Of a stretch of DNA of 64,000 nucleotides, positions 45,646 through 55,800 are shown piece by piece. Origin of the DNA: a bacterium (GTDB lineage: Archaea > Nanoarchaeota > Nanoarchaeia > Woesearchaeales > UBA10216); assembly GCA_024206195.1 (NCBI GenBank), contig JAAGZO010000262.1, positions 18,238 through 82,237 on the forward strand, read 5' to 3'. A program made the translations under genes and the position numbers. The first letter of the stretch is position 1. The number at the start of each line of letters is the position of its first letter. The notes under the pieces are model-generated. The model was given only the letters and a program-made list of their open reading frames with translations. It made no database searches and was not told the DNA's origin.

Positions 45646-46160
45646 GACTAGCTAAGAACAAAAAAGCGCAGTTTTACATATTTGCAGCAATACTGCTTAT
45701 AGGCTATTCATTTACTATTGTTCAGCCGCCTTCAGAGATAAAGATGCCATTGACTGCTTTTGGCGCGCTGCGTGAAAATTTTATTCAGGAGAGCAATGTT
45801 GTGATAAACAATGCAATATATGAAGAAAGCAACCTCTCGCAGGTCTACTGGGACTTTGCAGACGAATTCATTGGCTTTGCAAAGACAAGCTCCCCGAAAT
45901 TCAGGATGTTTTACATGCTGCAGCACGACGGCAAAATAGATTTTGGCAATTACCTTGAAGAGGATGTGAATGTTACTTATGGCTCTAATTCCTTTGTTGT
46001 ACAGGCAGGAGATTTGGTATCAAAAGAACGGATGAAGGATCTCACACTTAGAGTGGGGGATATAAACTATGATTTTGAGATTGAGAATAGTGCAGTTGAG
46101 CTAAAAGCACTATTCAAACAAACAAAAAATAACGAAGTGAGGATATATGTTAAAGAATAA
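45642..46160 (+). CDS. Pilin-like protein with class III signal peptide, 172 aa
   Basis: The start is TTG, overlapping the TGA of the giant gene by 4 bases (TTGA) and preceded by GGAGGT at 9 bases. The N-terminus (residues 1-27) is KNKKAQFYIFAAILLIGYSF, a basic stretch then KKA/QF and a hydrophobic helix, as in archaeal prepilins cut by the PibD/ArlK-type peptidase. The rest, about 145 residues with no cysteine, is predicted extracytoplasmic. It lies between the first giant protein and its four-cysteine pilin; no counterpart exists at the equivalent place after the second giant protein. It may be a minor pilin or an assembly factor. The family is not recognised beyond its N-terminal signal. 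Confidence 0.8.
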   Translation: MRLAKNKKAQFYIFAAILLIGYSFTIVQPPSEIKMPLTAFGALRENFIQESNVVINNAIYEESNLSQVYWDFADEFIGFAKTSSPKFRMFYMLQHDGKIDFGNYLEEDVNVTYGSNSFVVQAGDLVSKERMKDLTLRVGDINYDFEIENSAVELKALFKQTKNNEVRIYVKE

Positions 46161-46605
46161 AAAAGGGGTATCGCAGTGGATTTCATGGGTTCTGCTCATG
46201 GGGCTGGCAATAGCTCTGGGAACAGGCTTTTATTACTGGATGCAGAACTATACTGAAGAGTCCACTGCAGAAACGATACTTAGGGCGGATTATGCTATAC
46301 TATGCGAGGATGCTGGTGTAAGTATAACAAATGTATGCCAGAATACGCAAACTTTAAATATGAATCTCACCAATAGTAATAACTTAAGGGTAAAAGGGTT
46401 AGTTTTTAGGATATTTGACATATATGATATGCCTCAAACCGTGGAATGGAATGAAACCATTGATCCGCAAGAGACCAAGAATGTAGTGATTGTGAAGCAG
46501 GGCATATCAAACCAGCTGGAACTCATACCCATTATATATAGCGGAAAGAATAGGCTGATATGCACAAACCGGAAGACAACAGTTGAAAACGTGTTGTTTT
46601 GTTAA
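46147..46605 (+). CDS. Type IV pilin-like protein with four cysteines, copy 1, 152 aa
   Basis: ATG start with GAGG (46139-46142) just upstream; the gene overlaps the previous one by 14 bases. Residues 4-30 give a class III signal (NKKG/VSQWISW then a hydrophobic helix to about residue 30), typical of archaeal type IV pilins and archaellin-like proteins. The globular part has cysteines at 53, 64, 139 and 152, likely two disulfides. My hand alignment with the product of 59391-59849 shows the same length, the same four cysteines and about 24 differences over 152 residues. It sits immediately behind a giant gene in both copies, so a structural partnership is plausible: the pilin may anchor or present the giant protein. 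That role is inference. Confidence 0.87.
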   Translation: MLKNKKGVSQWISWVLLMGLAIALGTGFYYWMQNYTEESTAETILRADYAILCEDAGVSITNVCQNTQTLNMNLTNSNNLRVKGLVFRIFDIYDMPQTVEWNETIDPQETKNVVIVKQGISNQLELIPIIYSGKNRLICTNRKTTVENVLFC

Positions 46606-46776
46606 AAAGGGGTTTATATGAAGAGAAAACGAAAGCGTGAAGCGTTAGGTATTCTTAGTTTTTTAATCAGTAATAGTCTCAATTAGATCACATAAGTATG
46701 TCGCGCATTGAAGATTCGGAAACCGGACTTAGAAGAGTATTCACTAGTTCACGCTCTATATTTTAGAGGAGATAGA
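46606..46776 (+). promoter_or_regulatory. Leader/intergenic region before the second giant gene
   Basis: A 171-base region without a convincing gene. It contains a possible TATA-like TTTATAT (46613-46619), a T6 run (46659-46664), two 22-codon mini-ORFs of equal length (46618-46686, preceded by AGGGG; 46698-46766, ending at the ribosome site of the next gene) and the left arm of a 14-base inverted repeat. It is the only sizeable break in an otherwise tightly packed gene series, so a promoter here for the second giant gene is possible but unproven. Confidence 0.4.
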
Positions 46777-46851
46777 TTGAAAAACGAGGTTAAAGATAGA
46801 GAGAAGATTAGTTTAGCTAGTTCTAATAGTGGTTTTTATGCGCGACATACT
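46695..46851. repeat. 14-bp perfect inverted repeat flanking the second giant gene's start
   Basis: AGTATGTCGCGCAT at 46695-46708 is matched exactly by its reverse complement at 46838-46851. A second, weaker pairing lies inside: AAACC-5-TAGAA near 46721-46735 against its complement near 46820-46835. The enclosed region carries the ribosome site and TTG 46777. The right arm is within codons for the residues just before the signal anchor. Confidence 0.6.
46765..46771 (+). promoter_or_regulatory. Shine-Dalgarno site that decides the TTG 46777 start
   Basis: AGAGGAG lies 5 bases before TTG 46777, in frame with the second giant gene. The more upstream in-frame TTG (46708) has no purine-rich site in front of it, so 46777 is preferred. 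Confidence 0.6.
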
Positions 46852-49800
46852 GCTATTGCCTTGTTTTTATTATTCTTCCTGCTTGTTTTAGCTGTTTTTG
46901 TTGCAGCAAAGCCTATCCTGTATAGTGTTTCTGATGATGCAGAGACAGTTAGCATTGGGGATAATGTTACTTTTAGTGCAACATGGGTTGATGAAGGCAA
47001 TACTGTGAAGCTGCTTGTTTCAAATGACAGCGAGTTTTCTGAGTGTAATTACACTCATACAACTGGCTGCATGTGCAGTTCACCTGGCGAAACAAACAAT
47101 ATCAGCAGCTGCAGCTATGAAGTACAGAACAATGATGGGCTTTTGAGATGGTATGCTCAGCTCTGCGATATCCAGTATGACTGCACACTCTCTGATGGAG
47201 AGGATACTGTGAATTGGAATTTGTCGTTTGATGGATCAGATCAAGGTGATCGCGCGTATTCTGTTGCTGTCGCTGGTGATGGGCGTATTTATGTTGCGGG
47301 GTATGGAGATGATCTTGTTAGTGATTCATCTGGTCCTGATTGGTGGATTAAGAAGTTCACTAGTAATGGCACCGAGGATTTTGATAACTGGAATAAGTCG
47401 TTTGACGGTTCAAGTGGTAATGATTATACTGAGTCTGTTGCTGTTGATAGTACAGGTAATTTTTACGTTGTAGGGCATGGAGATGATCTTGTTAGTGATT
47501 CATCTGGTTATGATTTGTGGATTAAGAAGTTTAGCAGTGCAGGTATTGAGGATGTGGCTAACTGGAACAAAACTTTGCATAATAGCATGGCTGGTAACTC
47601 GGATTCTGCGCGTTCTGTTGTTGTGGATAGTGATGATAATGTTTATGTTGCAGGGTATGGTTGGTTTCTTGTTAGCGCGACATCTGGTCCTGATTGGTGG
47701 ATTAAGAAGTTCACTAGTAATGGCACCGAGGATTTTGATAACTGGAATAAGTCGTTTGACGGTTCAAGTGGCAGTGATTATACTCAGCATGTTAGTCTTG
47801 ATGGTGATGGTAATGTTTATGTTGTGGGGTATGGATATGATCTTATTAGTGATTCTTCTCAGAATGATTGGTGGATTAAGAAGTTCACTAGTAATGGCAC
47901 TGAGAATGTTGTTAATTGGAACAAGACCTTTGATGTTTCAAATCAGGATGACAGGCCAGAGTCTGTTGTTGTGGATAGTGAGGGTTATGTTTATGTTGTA
48001 GGGCATGGATATGATCTTGTTAGTTCTTCTTCTGATGAGGATTGGTGGATTAAGAAGTTTAGTTCGAATGGTACTGAAGATGTTGTTAATTGGAATAAGA
48101 CATTTGATGCTTCAGATTATGAAAATTCTATGTATTCTGTTGCTGTAGATCTAGATGATAATGTTTATGTTGCAGGATACGGCAGTTCCGTTTTTTCTAC
48201 TACTTCGGGTTATGATTGGTGGGTGAAGAAGTTTAGTTCGAATGGTACTGAGGATACCGCTAATTGGAACAAGACTTTTTCCAGTCAGGGCAGTTACGAC
48301 AGTGATTATGCATATTCATTTGCTTTGGGTGGTGATGGTACTGTTTATGTTGTAGGAAGCGCGCAAGATGTTGTTAGTGATTCATCTTCTTCTGACTGGT
48401 GGATAAAGAAGTTCACTCCGTATATGACAGGCAACTTCACAGTTAATTCTGCGCCTGTGATGCAGACAACCAGGATATACTCTTCAACGAATGAAACAAC
48501 AGATGACCTGCTTGGCTACTGCAATGCTACGGATACAGACGCAGATAATTTAGCTTATTATTATGAGTGGTATATGTATGACGTGCTTAATCAAAGCGGA
48601 GAGTATGGCAACACAGCCATTATATGTTATCAGGAGACTGCAAATGTGTCGACTGCATGTGGCGGAGTTGATAAAGGCAATTATTCCTGGCAAGGTTCTG
48701 GTTGGGTTTCACCAAATAATATGAATGATGGCGATTGGAATACTGGTTCTGGAACTTATGCTGAGTCCTTTTCAAATTATATGTTTATTAACTATACCAA
48801 GCCAACAGGGGCTCTAAATTCAAGTAGATGGAAAATTAAGAATGAAGATGATAGTGATGATATTAATGGGAATTATACTATACCTGGTTCTTGTTGGAAT
48901 TATGATGCAACTAAGTTATTGTTTAGACTTTTCAAGAATCATGGAGATACGCCATCTTCTTCTATCTACCTACAATGCAATAATGGCTCATGGAACACAA
49001 TAACTGAATTATATGGTTCTTCTAATACTTTTTACGAAGAATCCATGTGGTGGAACATATCAGGAGGGGTTTCACAAGGAGTTGAACAGCAGGCATCTTC
49101 TATTTTGAGTGGTTTTCTTGATGTTGGTCAAAACTGGACATTGAGCTGTAAAGCGACTGATTCAACATCAAACTCGAGTTGGATGAACAGCACAACAGTT
49201 GTGATTCATGACTTATTAGTTCCCATGATTGATTATTCTTTTCCTACTCCAGATGATGCTTCATCTGTGTTTAGGGATTTTTTGTTGGTTAATATTTCAT
49301 TCACTGAAGCGAATAATCACACTGCGATTATTACTTTGGATGGTACTAATTATACTCCCAGCATGGGTGAGGATTATTTTTATTATCAGTTTAGTTTAAG
49401 TGATGATAATTATTCATTCTCTGCTTGGATAAATGATAGTGTTGGTTATGAAAATTATACTGAGACAAGAAACATCACTTTAGATGCTGCTGTGCCTATT
49501 TTGTTGACTGTTTCAGATAATGCTGATATTATTGGCTCTGGTGTTCAGGTTTCTTTCAATACAATGTGGTATGATCCTGATGATACAGTCAAGTTATTGA
49601 TAGCGAATAACTCTGAGTTCACTGACTGTAATTATGCGGTTACAACTGGCTGTATGTGCAGCTCAACAGGGGAAACGGACAATTCGAGTAGTTGCTCATA
49701 TACTTCTCAGGTAACTGATGGAACTGTGAAGTGGTATGCTCAGGTTTGCGATGACCAGAACTTTTGTTCTGTGATAGATGGAGAGGATACACTGAACTGG

Positions 49801-52800
49801 AACAAGACTATTGATGGCACAGGAAATCATGATTCTGCGTATTCTGTTGCTTTTGATGGTGATGGAAATATTTTTGTTGCAGGAGCCGGATCAAATTTTT
49901 TTGGTTCATCTAATGAGGATTTGTGGTTAAAGAAGTTTAGTTTGAATGGTACTGAAGATGCTATAAACTGGAATAAGACAATTGACGGCGGCTCAGGATC
50001 AGAGGATTATTTGAGTTCTGTTGCTGTTGATGGTGATGGTAATGTTTATGTTGCAGGATATGGACGTTACCTTATTGGAGGTTCATATTCTTATGATTGG
50101 TGGTTGAAGAAATTCACTTCGAATGGCACTGAAGATATTGACGGTTGGAACAAATCTTTTGACGGCTCAGGATATGATCAGGCGTGGTCTGTTGCTGTTG
50201 ATGCTGATGGAAATGTTTATGTTGCAGGATACGGAGAGGATCTTGTTGGCGGTTCATCTGATGAGGACTGGTGGTTGAAGAAATTCACTTCGAATGGCAC
50301 TGAAGATGTTGATAACTGGAATAAGATGTTTGATGATGGATACGACAATTTTAATTCTGCGTATTCTGTTGCTGTTGATGCTGATGGAAATGTTTTTGTT
50401 GTAGGATCTGGAATCTTTCTAGTCGGTGGTTCACCTAGTCGTGATTGGTGGTTGAAGAAGTACACTTCGAATGGCACTGAGGATACGGATAACTGGAACA
50501 AGACGTTCGACGGCTCAGGTGATAGCGATTATGCATATTCTGTTGCTTTTGATATTGATGATAATGTTTATGTTGTAGGAACTGGAATTAATCTTGTTAG
50601 TGATTCTTCTGGTTCTGATTGGTGGTTGAAGAAGTTTAGTTCTAATGGTTCTGAGGATGTTACGAATTGGAACAAGACGTTCGACGGAGGCGGTTGGGGT
50701 TATGCGTATTCTGTTGCTGTTGATAGTGATGGAATTGTTTATGTTGCAGGAATCGGGCTGGATATTGTTAGCGATTCTTCTGATGCTGATTGGTGGTTAA
50801 AGAAGTTTAGTTCTAATGGTACTGAGGATGTTGATAACTGGAACAAGACATTTGACGGCTCAGGATATCATGATTATGCTCGTTCTGTTGCTGTTGATGA
50901 TGCCGGTAATGTATTTGTTGTAGGCTATGGGCGGTATCTATATTCTGATTCTTCTTGGGATGATTGGTTGCTCAAGAAGTTCACAAACTATCTGTATGGT
51001 AACTTCACAGTGGATGTCACAGCGCCAACGATTAACTTTACAGCACCGACTGAGAGTAATGGTACATTACTTTCTAGAGACTGGGCTTATGTAAATGTAA
51101 GCGTATCAGATGCAAGTGATGTATCTGCGTTCATAGATTGGAACAGAAGCTTAGTAGGCTGGTGGAATTTTGAAAATGTTTTATCAAATGGTACTATTTA
51201 TGATAATTCATCCTATGGCCATAATGGACTGATGCTTAACTTTTCTTCAAATACAACGGTTTCCGGAGTAAGAGGGCAGGTATTGGAGTTTGACGGAGTG
51301 GATGATTATATAAATGTCAGCCCAACTGATTCTTTAAACATAACATCAGGGGAAATTACTGTTGAAGGTTGGTTTAATTTTGATAGATTAAATTATGAAA
51401 ATCCTTTGGTCACTGGAGGTTATGGTATTGGATACGACTCTAGTTATTCTTTAGATTTTAACAGAGACGGAATAACAGATTCGGCAGATGTCGACATTCT
51501 TTTGGTTTGTTATAATCAGCCAACCCAAAAGCCGTATCCCCGAGCAGATGTTAATGGAGGTGATGTCATAAATTGGGTGGATAACGCTATTTTACTGCCT
51601 AGCGTTGGGAAGGTTGGAGCAAGTTGGTATGTTTCAATACTCAATAAATCAAATTACTGCCTGAGCAACATAACAGAAAACCTGTCATTGACTTTTGGAT
51701 TAATAAAATCAGGCAATACTGATAATGTTACTGCTGTTAGTTCAAAATTGTTTACACTTTCTGATGCAAATAAATGGTTCCACTTTGCTGCAGTTGCGAA
51801 TGGAAGTCATTTCCTTATCTATATCGATGGAGAATTGGATGGCAACGCAACTGGAAAAGGTAACTTTACCATAGAATCTGGCGCTTTAACAATCGGTGGA
51901 GAACGCATAAGATATTACTTCAATGGCTCCATAGACGAAGTTAAAATCTGGAGCCGTGCTTTAACACAGGAGGAGATTAATGCATCCTACAATACAGGGT
52001 TATATAAATTGCAGCGCAACTTCACTGGATTGTTAGATGCATCTTATGATTTCACAGCACATGCAATAGACATAGCAGGAAATGTGAATAGCACAGAGAC
52101 GCGAAGCGTGATACTGGATACTGTTACGCCTGTTACATCAGATGACTCTGATGAGTATTACTGGGCTAATTGGAGCACTCAGCCAGTTAATATAACTCTG
52201 ACTGTGAGTGATAGCAATGCAAACAGAACGCATTGGTGTGTGTATAATGTTGGAGGCACTGCTTGTACACCTGATTCGATGAACTTTGGATCAACATCAG
52301 TTGTTAATGTTACATGTCCAGCAAATAGTGCATGCCAGAGAATGATAAGGTATTACAGCATTGACGATGCATCCAATCAAGAGAGCACATTATCATCCAA
52401 TCCAATTTACATTGGAACAAATGCAGTTATAGATAACACAAATGCAACAAACTCAAATATTTCAGACTATGCATACATTGTCAACTCGCAGCTGCATAAT
52501 TCATCTGTTTCTTCTTGCCTTGTAAGCGGTTCAACAATAAATTATTCAAGGCTTAACCACAGCATGACAAGCCAGTATAACTGTTCAATTATTAATTCAG
52601 TTGTACTTGACTCAGGATTGACCTCTGCAACTGTTATTAATTCGTTTGTAGACCCAACAATAATTGTTGATTCATTTATTTCATACTCAAATGTTACAAA
52701 TTCCTCAGTATATCATTCAAGGGTTGAAAACAGCACGTTATGTCCTTCAGGCTGCTACTTGTTTGAGGCAATTGTGAGGAATAATGTTCTGCTTTCAGGA

Positions 52801-55800
52801 TTATTAAGATTCAATGGAAGCGATTATTATGGACCATATAGTATAGACAATATCTGTGCAGGTTATCCTCCAGTGCCTGAAGGAAGCTTAGTAGCAATTC
52901 CATCTGTGGTTAGGAATAATATTAGTGTATCCTTCATGTATAAAGGCAGTGATGTTGGTTTTACTGTAAGTATTCCAGAAGAGGAGCTGCAGCAGAAGCT
53001 TGACATCAATGCAACATCCAGCTTAATTTTGAATGATAATGGAATTTCAGGAGATCAAACAGCAGGAGATGCGTTCTACACAGGGGTTTACACAATACTT
53101 GCAAACAATACTTATGCTGATGGAAACAAGACAATAATAGCGAGTGTTGATGATAATGTTGGCAATAACTGGACTGTTATGACAAATGTAACGCTGGATA
53201 ATACAAGACCAAGTGCATCAATAACAATAAATCAAGGTGCTCAATCAACGAATTCGCAGATTGTAACACTTTATCTTGCATTCAATGATTCAAATGGAAT
53301 AAATACCTGCAGATACAGGAATGATGAACTTGCATGGACAACATGGGAAAGCTGCACAACAGAAAGATCATGGACACTTTCTGTAGGAAATGGAAACAAA
53401 CTTGTATCCTATGAAGTGATTGACACAGCAGGAAACACGAATCTAACAAATGCAACAGTTGATCTAAGTACATCATGGGCAGTGAATATTCTGACACCTG
53501 CTTCAAATAGTGTAATAAGAAACAATGTTACTATTGATGTAACTACACCAGATGGCACTGGCCATGTTGAGTTCAGGTTCTATAATGGATCAGAATACAC
53601 TGGTGTTAATGATTCTGATAGTGAAGATGGCTTTGGAATGCTGTGGCAGACAAGAAACTATGCAAGCATGAGTTATAATTTGACTGCAATTGCATATGAT
53701 TTAAGTGGAACACAATATGCAAACTCTACAAAAACAGATATTTCTATTGATAATGAAGTACCAGTATTATCCGCAGCACTGCCGAATTCTTTTCAAACCA
53801 GCTTGACATTCTATACTCAGGTAACAACCAATGAAGAAACAAGCTGTAGATACTCGTTTAATGATACTGGTTATGAGGATATGGGTAATTCATTATCAGA
53901 GGAGACAGATAATCTTCATAGAGCTTTAGCTTCTGTTGCTTCTGATGGAGAATATTCAATCTTCTTTGTCTGTAGAGATTTGGCTGGAAATAATGGAAAT
54001 GAATCAACCAACTTTACTGTTGATACAACACCACCAAGCCTGAACATCACATCACCAGCCCCAGGAAGCCTTGTAAGCGGCATTGTAACAATAAACTGGA
54101 CTGGAAATGAATCTGTTGAATCATACATCTCAATAGATGGAGATACATACATACAAACAACAACAGGCGATAGTCACACATGGAATACATCAGCTTACTT
54201 AGATGGAACGCACACTTTGAGAATCAGAGCAAACGATTCATTTGGAAACACAGGATACTCAGGTCAAATCAATGTAGAGGTATCAAATGCACCTGGCGTT
54301 ATAGTAATAATACAACCAACAGAAACAATTGTAGATGGAAACACAACAATAGAAATCATAGCTCCCGACTACACACAATATGTCATATTCAACATATCAA
54401 ATTCAACAGGAAACTATAGTTTAGATGGACTTCCTGGCTTCACAACTGATTCAAATGGATCTAATGGATGGAACCAAGTATGGGTCACAGATAACTTTGC
54501 AGATGGATACTACAATATTACAATTTATGCATATGATGAGAGCAGCACACTCCTTGACTCAAAACAACAACAGTTCAATGTTGATAATAATGCACCTGCT
54601 GCTCCTATATTAACTTCATTACCAGCTCTATCTACAGCTGTTGTACTTAACTGGAGTTATAGTGATGCAGATACTGCATATTACAATGTATATCGTTCAC
54701 TTGAAGCTGGATTTGGAATAAATCCAGGAACACTATTGAAGAATGTTTCAACAAATGCAACAACAGACCTTGTTGTAGATGGAACATACTACTATAAGAT
54801 CACTGCTGTTGACGAAGCAGGCTTAGAAAGTGCAGCAAGCAATGAAGAAAGCACAACAATCTCAACAGTATCAATCTTTGGTGTTCTGACTGCAAATGAT
54901 ACTGATGTAAGGGATAATGAAACCATTAAGTTCCTGTTCACAAGCCCAACACTAGCCTTAAATGTGTCAATCAGTGCATCTGAGATGCAGAAACTTGACT
55001 CAGCAGGAACATATCTTCTGTTGAATGATTCTGGAATGAATGGTGATGATGCTGCATCAGATGGTATATACTCAATCGAGTACACTGTTGATGCAAACAA
55101 TAATGTTGCAGATGGAATCAAAACAATAATTGGTCTTGCAAATAATACTGAAACTATTTTCGAATCACATGTAAACATTACACTGGACAACACCAATCCA
55201 AATGCATCAATTGAGATTAACTCAGGAGATGCTGTTGCAGAGTCAAATATTGTGATGCTTTCGCTGGCATTCAATGATAGTGGAAGTGGCATCAAGGAGT
55301 GCAGGTATAATAATGAGGGCAATCTTTGGACAACCTGGGAATCCTGTGTTAGTGAAAGAGCATGGACACTCCTGAATGTATTGGGCACAAGAACTGTTTA
55401 TTATCAAATCAAGGATAACGCAGGCAATATAGAAGAGTTAAATGATTCCATAATTCTATCAGTGTCAACAACAGCCACAATTGTGACCATACTTAGCCCA
55501 CTGTCAAATAGTCAAGTGAGCGGCAACACAACAATTGTAGTTGATGCTCCTGATTCTGCAACAACAGTTGAATTCAGAATCTATAATGGCTCAGCACATT
55601 ACAAGCTGAATGGATCAGGAATTGGAGGAACCAATGACACAGATGCATCAAATGGCTTCTCAGCAACATGGAACACTGCAATGTTCAATGAAGGGCCATA
55701 CAATATATCTGCAAGTGCATATGATGTTAGCGGTGTTTATCTGGTGAATGATACTGAAACAAACATAACAACAGACAACATTGTTCCATCATTCACAGTT

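Noticed and set aside
1..45645. Stop-codon reassignment as the reason for the huge frame
   Set aside because: All genes in the window end at ordinary TAA, TAG or TGA codons with the next start close by, and the giant frame contains none of the three codons in phase, so the standard code fits.
46659..46664. T6 run as a transcription terminator after pilin copy 1
   Set aside because: A single short T run in AT-rich DNA is not enough to support a terminator; mentioned only as content of the leader.
46708..46710. TTG 46708 as the start of the second giant gene
   Set aside because: No ribosome site precedes it and it adds 23 non-conserved-looking residues before the signal anchor; TTG 46777 has AGAGGAG at 5 bases. 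It cannot be fully excluded.
46695..46851. Inverted repeat as ends of an insertion sequence
   Set aside because: The enclosed 129 bases hold no transposase, there is no evident target duplication, and the right arm is part of the giant gene.
47477..48001. 174-codon overlapping + strand frame in the propeller region
   Set aside because: It is an out-of-phase reading of the G/T-rich propeller repeats, and its peptide repeats mirror the real frame.
54792..55388. 198-codon open frame on the - strand
   Set aside because: It lies opposite a well-supported coding region, has no ribosome site or recognisable domain, and similar antisense frames recur at the equivalent place of the other copy because of the repeats. 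The other - strand frames were dropped for the same reason.
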